In this document: positions 20,774 through 29,839 of the stretch, piece after piece
How the letters are laid out: the number at the start of each line of letters is the position of its first letter
How positions within the stretch are numbered: the first letter of the stretch is position 1
From: Trichodesmium erythraeum GBRTRLIN201
GTDB lineage: Bacteria > Cyanobacteriota > Cyanobacteriia > Cyanobacteriales > Microcoleaceae
NCBI GenBank assembly: GCA_018457135.1
Contig: JAGGDU010000025.1
Span: 1 to 56,872 of the forward strand
DNA: 56,872 bases
Direction of reading: 5' to 3'
Program-made: the position numbers and the translations under genes
The notes under the pieces: model-generated
Told to the model about the DNA's origin: nothing
The model's database searches: none
Seen by the model: only the letters and a program-made list of their open reading frames with translations

Positions 20774-21349
20774 TAGTCGCGGACAGATATTCTGAGACAA
20801 AAAACTGACCCATCAGGCAACCTTAATTAACTCGTCTTGCTCCCCTCCAACCGAGGGGACCTTGATTAAGTTTGTTAGGGTTGGTTGTAGTAACCTGTGA
20901 AACGTAAATCAAACCTTCCCCTTTGTTTAGTTTGTTTCTTGGCACCTAACAGCCCAGGGGGTTAATTAACTATTGTTGATTTACTAATATTTATTAACCA
21001 TTAGTTTATATAGATTGAGATAGCTCTTATCAAGTTATATAGGTAATGGTAAAACCCCACAAATATAGTAGCTTGTGGTGTTAAAGTTAGGCTACGGCAT
21101 AACCGAATTCCTGATAAGCAACCATTGGCCTATGCTTAAGTAATTGAAACCTCTATTAGCCCCGCAAATCCAAGGCAAAGCTAGTGCTTAAAAGGATCTA
21201 CAGGTTTTCTTGTAGATATTGGGAGATTCCCCCGAACCCGGTTAATCTTGCTGTCCATTGTTAACGACTCTTAGCACTCATGGTATTGAATGTTAAGGAT
21301 CTAAATTGATAAAAAATGAAAGGTATAATAAAGTACCCTTCATTTTTTT
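20774..21349 (+). ncRNA. Candidate structured non-coding RNA region ending in a terminator
   Basis: No ORF, but dense pairing potential: a 7-bp hairpin TCCCCTC/GAGGGGA (about 20840-20858) inside a longer TTAATTAAC-closed region (20822-20970), a CCACAA/TTGTGG hairpin near 21057-21078, and a terminal terminator at 21312-21347. Part of it (21065-21115) has a diverged relative at 23190-23245. I cannot match it to 6S RNA, tmRNA, RNase P or SRP RNA. Its boundaries and whether it is transcribed are inference. Confidence 0.35.
21312..21349 (+). terminator. Rho-independent terminator with no gene directly upstream
   Basis: 14-bp stem with one mismatch (AAAAATGAAAGGTA / TACCCTTCATTTTT), 8-nt loop, T run. 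It points in the plus direction about 640 bp after grxD, or it serves the DUF6761-like gene on the minus strand 275 bp past that gene's stop. Confidence 0.7.
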
Positions 21350-21623
21350 ATCTCTATTAAACTTACTTAAGACTGGCTGATTAATTCTTAAGGCAAATTA
21401 TGCTTTAACCACACGTTGAATTTCTCAAAGTAGCAGAAGTTCGGTGGATCAAGTTTATGGATAGATCAGACGAGTAGGCATACCTAGGTCGAAAATCAGG
21501 GGACAATTTTTACTGCTACCTCCTGTGTAATTGTCATTTATCCGTACCTCCTTATTTCTAATTCCGTACAACAAATCTCGCCTATAAAAATTTTTTCAGC
21601 AAACCCTACTTAGACTTAAGAAT

Positions 21624-21875
21624 TTAATACAAATCTAATTCTGGTTGAGTTTGTAATTGTATTTCAAAATTTGAAGGGTCATACATGTAGCGAGTCGTTT
21701 CTTCCTCCAATCTGTTGATTAAAAATGGTTCGATCGCTTTAGAGATTCTTAAAGATGCCAGGTAGCCATCTAAATATATACGCATTTCCTCATAGCGATA
21801 ACCACGGTTCCACATTTCGACGAGGGCGTCGGTTAGTTTTTGATAGTGACGAATTGTGAGAGTGTCAGTTAACAT
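21624..21875 (-). CDS. Conserved small cyanobacterial protein (DUF6761-like)
   Basis: 83 aa, mostly helical: TLTIRHYQKLTDALVEMWNRGYRYEEMRIYLDGY..., then FLINRLEEETTRYMYDP. I recognise it as a widespread, uncharacterised cyanobacterial family, probably the one named DUF6761, from memory only. Soluble, acidic C-terminus, no signal peptide. Monocistronic; the long upstream region (1.65 kb) carries no other gene. Confidence 0.75.
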   Translation of the reverse strand: MLTDTLTIRHYQKLTDALVEMWNRGYRYEEMRIYLDGYLASLRISKAIEPFLINRLEEETTRYMYDPSNFEIQLQTQPELDLY

Positions 21876-22865
21876 TACTTTTCTGTTCCCAAGCTAAATG
21901 GTTATCTTAATGTTATTAGAACCTAACTTTAGGTTAATATTATTTTCTCTTTAATGCAAATTATACTACTTTTTTTCGACGTTAGTTTCAACTAATTTAA
22001 GCATTAGTATTGTAAGTTACAGTAACATTTACATATATATGAATGGGCGTGTTTTTATATCCTTGAAGTTTAACTTCACTCTATTTTTTCACCATTTTCG
22101 GATGTCCTTGAAATGTCTGTAGCAATCCTAAATCTTATGTAAAGTTACTAGACTTGTTAAAAAATAGTTATAACTTTAGTTCCTTCAGTATTAGTGCCTT
22201 ATGGCACCTACCCTAAAACAGCTTCAATCTTTCACTCTTGCTGATAGGATTGCTATACAAGATTAGTTTGTCCCTATGTTTTCCGAAAGAAAACATATAA
22301 ATTAAGACATAACATTTAATATATTAATTAGTTTATGTATGGAAATGTTTAGTTTCGTTACAAAAATTTATCTTTTTTATTTAGATATAGCAAAGTAAAG
22401 GATAGCTAGAACAATATCTTGAAGGCTTTTTTGATTGCTTGACAAGGGGACTTGCATTTACTCTTGAGTTTTTCTACTTACTTCCTTACTCGCTCCCAAA
22501 ATGGCTCTTGCTTTTTGAGATCGGGGAGCTGGAAGCGGGTCAAAATTTTACAAAAAAAATGGGGTTTAAAGCCGGACTCTATTAGGGAGAACTTTGTGCC
22601 TTATTTAAATAAGGGATATCTTATCAAATTGCTCTCAAAACAAGCGACTGACCATTTCATTGTAGCGTTGGCATATTAAACTATTAACTAGAGTTATGAG
22701 ATTAGATTTGTAATGCTTATAGTCAGAAAAGTTCTAAACAACAAGTACCAGAACACATAAGTTTTTTAAGGAAAGAAGGTGTACTTTAAGGAATACGGGA
22801 GTAGTATCAAGGAAAAGGGCAAGCCCTTGGGAAGAGAAAAATTCGATTGATTAGATAGATGCCGC
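21876..22865. other. Intergenic, hairpins only
   Basis: Contains GTGCCTTATGGCAC (5-bp perfect hairpin) near 22193 and the phrase AGCTTCAATCTTTCA at about 22211, also found near 39521. The ORF at 22452-22679 starts with TTG and has no family resemblance; I do not accept it. Confidence 0.45.
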
Positions 22866-23083
22866 AATCACAATTTAATTTAAGTTGACTCCTTGAATAT
22901 TGAATTCTGCTTTCTGGATCTGCCCCCCGCGTTTACGCGGAGAAGTATGTCAAAGATTAATTAATTGTTACAGTAATCACAATTTAATTTAAGTTGACTC
23001 GTTGAATATTGAATTCTGCTTTCTGGATCTGCCCCCCGCGTTTACGCGGAGAAGTATGTCAAAGATTAATTAATTGTTACAGT
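22866..23083. repeat. 109-bp tandem duplication
   Basis: 22866-22974 is repeated at 22975-23083 with a single visible difference (CTCCTTG versus CTCGTTG). Each unit contains a perfect GC hairpin CCGCG-TTTA-CGCGG (first at 22927-22940), striking in this AT-rich context. No coding frame. Confidence 0.95.
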
Positions 23084-23529
23084 ACCCTTGAAAAATTATC
23101 GGGGCCATTAGCGTTCCAATTCTCCAGACACTAACCAAAATATACTTATCAAGGTTAACTGATTTTAGTATAATTAGACTATAAGAGTAGTTTGTGGTGT
23201 CAAAGCAGCTCACTAAACAACCGAATTTCTGATCACTTAGTTGTCTAAATATCCGTTTTTGTCTCTGACTGAGCGCGCTCAAAAAAATAACTAAAAGGTT
23301 ACCCACATCATATCGGCAAGTCTTTAAGCTCAATTTTTCGGCAAAATTAAGTACGGATATCAGGCTAGAATCAATTTTTATGCTAATACAACTCAGACAG
23401 TTAGAAATCAATCTATCTAGATTTTAGGTGCATGATTTTTAGTAGCTTCTGTTACAAAAGCGCCACAATAATTTATGTTATTTTTATACTTAGTAATATT
23501 CAAGAAGAATCTATTAGGAAATTATTTAA
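23084..23529. other. Region upstream of the response regulator, with a repeat related to 21065-21115
   Basis: 23190-23245 shares TTGTGGTGT.AAAG and ACCGAATT.CTGAT with the candidate RNA region at 21065-21115. The minus-strand ORF here has no family resemblance. It may contain the promoter of the regulator gene. Confidence 0.4.
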
Positions 23530-24288
23530 GTGGGAGATGCTTGTATTTTAATTGTAGAGGGTAATGTGCATCTGCGCTCCTTACTTGCTTGGCATTTGCA
23601 GCAATCAAAACACTTGGTTCATCAGTCAGCAGATGTTGATCATGCAAAAAAATTAATATACGCTCATTGCCCAAGTCTCGTAATTCTGGAAACTGATCTA
23701 CCAGATGGAAATAGTTTTGAGTTTTGCCAATGGCTTCAGCAACAGCAACAGTGTTTAATTTTAATGTTATCCTCACGCAAAACTGAAGCTGATATTGTGG
23801 CAGGCTTAAAGTCAGGAGCGGATGACTATATTACAAAGCCTTTTGGTATGCAAGAGTTTATGGCTAGGATAGAAGCACTACTACGTCGTCGCAGAAGTAT
23901 TAGTTCTACCCCACCCATTAGTTTAGATTATGGTGATTTGATTATTGATTTGGTACACCGTAGAGTTATCTTCAAGGGTAATTTGATTGATTTAACTCCA
24001 CAAGAATTTAATCTTCTTTATGTGTTAGCTCAAGCAGAAGGAATACCCCTAAGTCGTTCAGAATTACTGCACAGAGGATGGCCAGATTCTATAGATAATC
24101 CTCGTACTATAGATACTCATGTACTATCTCTGCGGAAAAAAATTGAAATTGACCCCCGTCAACCTAGTCTAATTCAGACAGTTAGAAATGTTGGTTATAG
24201 ATTTAATAGAGAAATTTTAACTATAGATCAATGGAATAATAATTATCAGAAGAGCTATCAACAACCTCAAAAAGTTGCACCAGCTTAA
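23530..24288 (+). CDS. OmpR/PhoB-family response regulator with Glu at the phospho-site
   Basis: 252 aa. Receiver domain 1-120: ILIVEGNVHLR (first acidic residue kept, second replaced by Gly), LVILETDLPDG where Glu54 occupies the usual phospho-acceptor Asp, LMLSSRK and the conserved Lys in DDYITKPF. C-terminal winged-helix domain 135-235: LIDLTPQEFNLLYVLA, RTIDTHVLSLRKKI and LIQTVRNVGYRF, intact for DNA binding. The only possible start is GTG 23530, since a stop codon precedes it; AGGA lies upstream. Probably works without classical phosphorylation, or in a permanently active-like state. No sensor kinase is adjacent. Confidence 0.9.
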   Translation: MGDACILIVEGNVHLRSLLAWHLQQSKHLVHQSADVDHAKKLIYAHCPSLVILETDLPDGNSFEFCQWLQQQQQCLILMLSSRKTEADIVAGLKSGADDYITKPFGMQEFMARIEALLRRRRSISSTPPISLDYGDLIIDLVHRRVIFKGNLIDLTPQEFNLLYVLAQAEGIPLSRSELLHRGWPDSIDNPRTIDTHVLSLRKKIEIDPRQPSLIQTVRNVGYRFNREILTIDQWNNNYQKSYQQPQKVAPA

Positions 24289-24880
24289 TATTCTATCAAC
24301 TTTTAGCTCAGTTAGCCTTTTGGGTCGAAACTGGGTTAATAGCTTTGAGCTACTTTGGGTAAAAATATACCGCTGTTGCCACTAATGTTTTAGGATGGGT
24401 TGAAGTTCTTTTAGATCAAGTCTGGTTGAATAATTATTTTCTTTTGTGGGTAGGTACTTTCCATGGAAGGGACTTAGGTCGGAACAAGGATTTTATAGAG
24501 GAGGTAGTTGGATATATTTTTCTCTTGCTTCCCTCTGGTATGGGAGTGCCTCAAATGCATTTCTATGCATGAGTTTGAGGTGACTAACTTCTGGTACTTT
24601 TAGAAAAACCGAAATTTGCCTCAAACATAATTTGTGTCAATGCTTTGAGAATTAATCAGTAAGACCTAATTATTATATGATTATATGGTTGGGAGAGCTG
24701 AGTTGCTGGGGCGGTTTCAACTAAAAATTATTTAGGTTTTATATTTCCTATTATCTGTTGTTTCAAGATTATTTTTGAGAAAAATTGTAGATATGCTTTG
24801 AATGCTCAACAGCTTAATATTGGTTCAGGTATAAGAAAATGCTCCTGTTGAGTGTCGAGTGCTAAGTAGTGACGACTTCT
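24289..24880. other. Intergenic with a possible gene remnant
   Basis: In the plus frame ending at TGA 24570-24572, a hydrophobic protein-like stretch is readable (AFWVETGLIALSYFG, then VLGWVEVLLDQVWLNNY and GYIFLLLPSGMG), with one in-frame TAA near 24360. It may be a dead membrane-protein gene; family not recognised. Confidence 0.25.
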
Positions 24881-25630
24881 TTAACTCCACTCTTCAGTTT
24901 CTTGAGCTTGTGTTTGGATGATATGATGATGCAATTCAACCCAATTAACTTTACTATTAGGGGCATCTTCAATTAATACTCCTTGTTCTAGATATACTAG
25001 CTTTTGACAAAACTGTTGGGCTAAATGTGTTTGAGTAGTTGCTATAATTACTGTTACTCCACTTTCTGCATATTTTGCTAATACTTGTATAACTCGATTA
25101 GCATTACCAAGATCTAGGGCTGAGGTTGGTTCATCCAATAAAAGAATTTTAGGTTTAATTACAGCAGCACGAGCGATCGCTACTAACTGTCTTTGCCCCA
25201 TTGAAAGTTGTAATTCAGACATGGATAACCAAGATTCAGGAATATTTAACTGCTGTATCCAATGTTCGCACCTTTGCTCAATTTCTGCTTGTTTTAGTCC
25301 TCTAAGTTTTAAAGGATAAGCGATCGCTTCTACTACTGGCATTCCCAAAAGTTTTGACTCCTGTAATACCATAGTTACTTCTTTTCGTAGTTGAACTATA
25401 GGTATTTTGCAGTACTCTTGATTATCTAAATAGATATAACCAGAAGTAGGAGAACTCAATTTATTTAATAGTCGTAACAAAGATGTCTTACCCGCTCCAG
25501 AAGCTCCTACTATCGCAACCCGAGCACCTTTTTCTACAGCAAAAGAAATATTTTTAAGTAAATACAGGGAGCTAACTGGGGCGGTTAAACTTACTTTTTC
25601 TAGATATAGTTGAGACTGCTGCTGTTCCAT
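24881..25630 (-). CDS. ABC transporter ATP-binding protein
   Basis: 249-aa ABC ATPase. Walker A GASGAGKTS (about residues 42-50), Q-loop VLQES, signature LSMGQRQ, Walker B KILLLDEPTSALD, and a switch-region Thr where His is usual (ATTQTH). Its type resembles small importer/exporter ATPases such as YbbL/FetA, but the substrate is unknown. It starts 7 bp after the membrane-protein gene and is surely co-transcribed with it. No typical permease is in the window; the upstream membrane protein is too unlike known permeases to assign. Confidence 0.88.
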   Translation of the reverse strand: MEQQQSQLYLEKVSLTAPVSSLYLLKNISFAVEKGARVAIVGASGAGKTSLLRLLNKLSSPTSGYIYLDNQEYCKIPIVQLRKEVTMVLQESKLLGMPVVEAIAYPLKLRGLKQAEIEQRCEHWIQQLNIPESWLSMSELQLSMGQRQLVAIARAAVIKPKILLLDEPTSALDLGNANRVIQVLAKYAESGVTVIIATTQTHLAQQFCQKLVYLEQGVLIEDAPNSKVNWVELHHHIIQTQAQETEEWS

Positions 25631-25637
25631 TTTTTAG

Positions 25638-26192
25638 CTAGGAAATTGCAACTGCATTAAAGATCGTCCAAGCATCTACTAATAGTAAAAGTATGGTACA
25701 ACCCAATAAAATAAAATACATCCAAGGTTGTGATAGAGGACGTACATCAGTTGTATCTATACCAGTGTAAGTTTCTACTATCCGAACTAATTTGGCAAAA
25801 CCCACTACTCGCATGGGCAACAAATAACCTTCTTCAGAGTTATTCAAAAAATAGTAGACTAGACCACCTTGGCCTGTAGTCCGAGGTTTGAGAGCTTTTA
25901 TTTCTGTCCAAGGTAAATACCAACCTTTGCGAAAGAGGTCTGGTACCCAAGCTGGATAGGATACTTGAATTCCTTGACCATTTACTATTACTCTTTCTGC
26001 TAGAGCTCCATATAATGCTATCGCTCCTATTGTTAGTCCTATTACTAAAATAAAAGGGGGTACTGGCGCATTTGTGGCTTGAGATAAAAAAGGCAAAGGT
26101 ACAGTTAATGCAACATATAAGCTTAAAAGAGTTAGTTTTATCAGAGGAGAAATTTTAAATACAAGTGTTTCTGAGTCTTGATTTTCAATCAT
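25638..26192 (-). CDS. Membrane protein with PH-like central domain, coupled to the ABC ATPase
   Basis: 184 aa. Two N-terminal membrane segments (LIKLTLLSLYVALTVPLPFL and FILVIGLTIGAIALYGAL), a soluble stretch of beta character (RVIVNGQGIQVSYP..WYLPWTEIKALKP..GGLVYYFLN), then a C-terminal membrane segment (MYFILLGCTILLLLVDAW). This resembles bacterial PH-domain membrane proteins. It is 7 bp upstream of the ABC ATPase gene, so they probably work together. Not a family I can name with confidence. Confidence 0.75.
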   Translation of the reverse strand: MIENQDSETLVFKISPLIKLTLLSLYVALTVPLPFLSQATNAPVPPFILVIGLTIGAIALYGALAERVIVNGQGIQVSYPAWVPDLFRKGWYLPWTEIKALKPRTTGQGGLVYYFLNNSEEGYLLPMRVVGFAKLVRIVETYTGIDTTDVRPLSQPWMYFILLGCTILLLLVDAWTIFNAVAIS

Positions 26193-26585
26193 ACTGAATA
26201 AATACGCCTAATTAACCATAATAAAATTATACCTAGTTTGAACTAAAATTTTGTTTGATAATTTCTGAGGAGGTAGTCTTTTACCGTCCTGGTAAATGGA
26301 TATGAACAAATCAAAGCAAAGGAAAAATGTTTTTATTTAGTAATATTTACTTTGACATAAGATCTATTCATTTTATCCAAAAATTGTCAGGAATTATAGA
26401 GAGAAAATGAGTAATTACTATCATATTCTCTCTAAGGTTTATGGAAATACGAAACACAAAAACAACTCCATTTGTTTGGAGTTTTAATTATCTAGTAAAT
26501 CAACTTTTTTAAGCTTATATTTAGACTATAATTAAGTTGATTTATCCTCATAGTTTTTAATTTAACTCTTGGGAGCTTAAGGTAA
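26193..26585. other. Intergenic with terminator
   Basis: Contains the terminator at 26464-26483; otherwise nothing seen. Confidence 0.5.
26464..26483 (-). terminator. Terminator after the DUF1830 gene
   Basis: 7-bp perfect stem AACTCCA/TGGAGTT, 6-nt loop; on the minus strand it is followed by GTTTTTG. About 100 bp past the DUF1830 stop codon. Confidence 0.6.
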
Positions 26586-26954
26586 TTAATCTACTCTACT
26601 CAAAACTTGTCTTGATTTTGAAGGAGAGGTTAGTCTTGGAGATAAATTGACTGATCTTGCTACAGAATTCTTAGTTTCACAAATTGAAGAATAAGGACTT
26701 TCATTTATTTGTAGGCGATCGCAAGGTATTGTATCTGACAAGATAGAGCTGGCCAATGCTCCTGTGTGAACCTCCATTAAAGCACCAATAACTGATTCAA
26801 ATACTAAACGTTGACCTGGAAATACAACTCTTTCAAAATACCAATTAGGTATATTACTAATTTTAGCTATCTGGATTTGACTTGTGGCATTTATGTAACA
26901 ACAGATAATTGGATTGGAGCTTTTAGATGGTAGGGGATCAAGAATTTGTGCCAT
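26586..26954 (-). CDS. DUF1830 domain protein
   Basis: 122 aa. Residues 1-85 match the cyanobacterial DUF1830 pattern: MAQILDPLPSKSSN, IICCYINATSQIQIAKI, NIPNWYFERVVFPGQRLVFE and HTGALASSILSDTIPCDRL. The remaining ~37 residues are a Ser-rich, low-conservation tail. DUF1830 proteins are small, soluble and uncharacterised. ATG 26954 coincides with the conserved start. Monocistronic. Confidence 0.9.
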   Translation of the reverse strand: MAQILDPLPSKSSNPIICCYINATSQIQIAKISNIPNWYFERVVFPGQRLVFESVIGALMEVHTGALASSILSDTIPCDRLQINESPYSSICETKNSVARSVNLSPRLTSPSKSRQVLSRVD

Positions 26955-27386
26955 ATTAATCTATCAAAAGTTTTTTGTTTATACAGTTATTTAATTATTC
27001 AGATAGCTTAACATTAACTGAACTCTATGAGTTGTAATTTTGAATACTTAAGTTTAAAGTTTTTCATTCAATGGTCAAGATAAATCTCTATATCAACTAA
27101 GTAAATATCTAGTTGGAAAAGGAGATCAAAAACATTAATTTTTTTTTAAAAAACGTTAATATCTTACAAACTAGTGCTTGCTATTGTAAATATTTTTTCC
27201 AGTAGAGGCTAGGCATCAGGGAGTAAGGAATAGAAAAAAATAAAAATGACTGTCCTCATTAACTAACATTATTTAAGATTGCAGATCGAAATTTTAAGAA
27301 AGTTTAAGATTAAAACTAAATGACTCTGACAGACTAACAATCTTTCTTAAAAAAGGATTTACACAACCTTGTATCACAAAGACATT
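26955..27386. other. Intergenic, no gene seen
   Basis: Divergent upstream region between the DUF1830 gene and the radical-SAM pseudogene. Nothing recognisable. Confidence 0.45.
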
Positions 27387-28964
27387 ATGGAAAATAAAAT
27401 TCTTTATGTTCGGCTCCCATGTAATCCCATTTTTCCTATCGGAGTTGTGTATTTAGCAAATAATGTCCACAAACTCTTCCCAGAAGTAGAACAAAAGATA
27501 TTTGATGTGGGTGCCGTACCACCTCTAGCTAAAGAACAGCTTTAAATCACTGTATTGATAAATTCAAGCCAAACCTATTAGTATTCTCCTGGAGAGATAT
27601 CGAGATCTATGCACCTGTCGGGGGCCGTGGAGGAAACCCTCTGCAAAATGCTTTTGAGTTTTATTATGGAAAAAACCCCCTAATTAAACTTAGGAGTGCA
27701 GTAGGAGGTCTACGGTTAGCTACTTCCTATTACACAGAGCTTTGGCGCAATATAGGACTAATTAAACAGGGTCTAAAAAGAGCTCAAGCTTATCGACCAG
27801 AAGCTCGTGTAGTAGTAGTTGGTGGAGCAGTAAGTGTTTTTACGAACAACTGGGCCGTAGCTTACCCACTAGTACTATTGTATCTGTGGGGAAGGAGAGG
27901 TCTTGTTAGAAAGACTAAATTGTTTGAGGAGAAGATTTTAGAGATCAACGATGTTATGTGGTAGGGGAAACATTACCCCGTGATCGGATGATCCATGAAC
28001 AACCTACTTATATTGAGAAAACTGCTTGTGAGTATCACTATATCAATAGTATCTGACCAGAGTTTATATATTATCTCCAAGACCGAGACTTCTATATTGG
28101 AGTACAAACAAAACGCGGTTGCCCCCATAACTGTTGTTACTGCATCTATACAGTTATTGAAGGTAAACAAGTCCGTATCAACTCTGCTGATGAGGTAGTT
28201 GCAGAAATGAAGCAACTATATGATCGTGGTATTCGTAATTTCTGGTTTACTGATGCTCAGTTTATTCCGGCTCGGAAGTATATTAATGATGCTGTGGAGT
28301 TATTAGAAAAAATCCTTGATGCAGGGCTGAATGATATTCACTGGGCAGCATATATTCGTGCGGATATCTTACTCCGAAGTTGTGGGAGTTAATGGCAAAA
28401 ACTGGGATGAATTATTTTGAAGTTGGTATTATCAGTGGTTCTCAAGAACTTGTTAGAAAAATGCGGATGGGTTATAACTTGCGGGTGGTTTGGGAAAATT
28501 GTCGAAATTTAAAAGCTGCTGGTTTTAATGATTTAGTTTCAGTTAATTACTCGTTTAATGTAATTGATGAAACCTATGAAACAATTAGGTAAACTATTGC
28601 TTATCATAGAGAACTAGAGAAAATTTTTGGAGCTGATAAAGTAGAACCTGCTATTTTTTTTATAGGGTTACAACCTCATACTCATTTAGAAGATTATGCT
28701 TTCTCAAAATAAATATTGAGTCCTGGATATGACCCTATAAGTTTAATACCTTGGACAGCGAGAAAGTTGTTATGGAACTCAGAACTTTTAGGTGCATTTT
28801 TTGGTGAGGTTTGTATGGAGGTTTGGCAAAGAAACCCTAATGATTTTGGTCGTGAAGTTATGGATATTTTAGAAGAAAAATTAGGTTGTTCTAAACTTAG
28901 TGAAGGTTTAAGTGCGCCTATTAAAAATGAGCCTCAAATTAAGAAGTTAGAAGTCAAATTTTAA
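27387..28964 (+). pseudogene. B12-binding-type radical SAM protein, multiply frameshifted
   Basis: Starts at ATG 27387 (MENKILYVRLPCNPIFPIG) and ends at 28964. Reading across frames gives a two-part protein: an N-terminal cobalamin-binding-like domain (VVVVGGAVSVF, then YEQLGRSLPTSTIVSVG) and a radical SAM core with the [4Fe-4S] motif RGCPHNCCYC, then WFTDAQFIP, YFEVGIISGS and SVNYSFNVID. Lesions I can place: frameshifts near 27540, 27840, 27890, about 27950 and about 28375, and stops at 28054-28056, 28590-28592 and near 28710. Three short ORFs between 28207 and 28964 are pieces of it. Clearly dead. The original reaction is unknown. Confidence 0.85.
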
Positions 28965-29515
28965 ATTCTCTGCACAAACTAAATTTTATGATTGGGAAAT
29001 TTGCTAACTACCCTGAGATTTTTATGTTAGTTAACTACGGAGATAGTTGGGGGTCTTAATTTTGCTGATCATTTTTCTATTATGGGGATAATTAACCTTT
29101 GATATCCTGTAGCATTTTATGTCGGCGATGGACGAAAACCTTTAACTATTAGCTGAAAAATATTTAATGTTTGGCTAAATAATGGTTTTATAGCTTGATT
29201 CAAAAAACACCACACCCGGCTTTTTATAGGTAGACCTTAGTAGGGACATTCTCTGGAATGTCTCTACAAAAATATTTTGTTTATAACTGATGATTTAAAT
29301 ATAATTTTATTGAGTAAATGTACTATACAGCTGATGCTTTATATCAACAACTAATTCTATAACTAATTCTATTTTTGCGTAACATCAGTAAAATAATTAC
29401 GAAATAATACAAGGTTCAAATAAATGTTACAACTACAGTCAATTTAGGTAAGAATGAGCTAAACTCATATTAAGTATAAAAGGTATCAAATTTAATTACA
29501 AAAAGAGGTAAAATT
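28965..29515. other. Intergenic, promoter side of the 51-aa ORF
   Basis: 550 bp without a gene. An imperfect duplication, AACTAATTCTAT twice, occurs near 29350-29370. No RNA recognised. Confidence 0.4.
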
Positions 29516-29671
29516 ATGAGTATTTTCAAATCTATGGAAAAGGCCGTTGTTTATATCTCAGAAGCTATTCGTCGGATTTTTGGTCCTAGTGATGATATGT
29601 ACCCAATGATTGGTGTAAGTCCTTTTGAAGGAGATGTTTATCAAGGACCTAATTGGTTAGATGCAGATTAG
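29516..29671 (+). CDS. Small 51-aa protein
   Basis: ATG 29516 to TAG 29671, with a strong ribosome-binding site AGAGGT spaced normally upstream. The product starts MSIFKSMEKAVVYISEAIRR (amphipathic helix), then IFGPSDDMYPMIGVSPFEGD and an acidic end. Short cyanobacterial proteins with the pattern 'helix - IFxPxDDxYPxxGVxPFxGD' are familiar to me, but I cannot name a function. The good start site, coherent composition and following terminator hairpin support a real gene. It survives between two pseudogenes. Confidence 0.65.
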   Translation: MSIFKSMEKAVVYISEAIRRIFGPSDDMYPMIGVSPFEGDVYQGPNWLDAD

Positions 29672-29698
29672 AGCAAGTATCAAAAAATTAGTAAATTT

Positions 29699-29810
29699 CT
29701 CAACTCACCGAAAATTTTGGTTTAAAGTTTCGCCCTTCTAGGGCGACTTTTTAGTAGATTTTTTAGTGGATTTTTTTTTAATACAATAAGTTATTATATT
29801 GTTAGTTTTA
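29699..29810 (+). repeat. Terminator-like repeat, copy B
   Basis: Partner of 20673-20773. Includes a clean hairpin CGCCCT-TCT-AGGGCG (29731-29745) followed by ACTTTTTAG, a probable rho-independent terminator for the 51-aa ORF 60 bp upstream, then AATACAATAAGTTAT and TTGTTAG. Confidence 0.55.
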
Positions 29811-29839
29811 GTTGCTCTTTGTGTATTCACTAGAAAAAA

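Noticed and set aside
20774-21349. tmRNA, 6S RNA, RNase P RNA or SRP RNA
   Set aside because: I looked for their conserved end sequences and core motifs and did not find them.
22452-22679. 75-aa ORF starting with TTG
   Set aside because: Unusual start, no recognised motif, and the composition does not look protein-like at its start.
23070-23411. 113-aa minus-strand ORF upstream of the response regulator
   Set aside because: No family pattern; overlaps the 109-bp repeat and the RNA-like repeat block.
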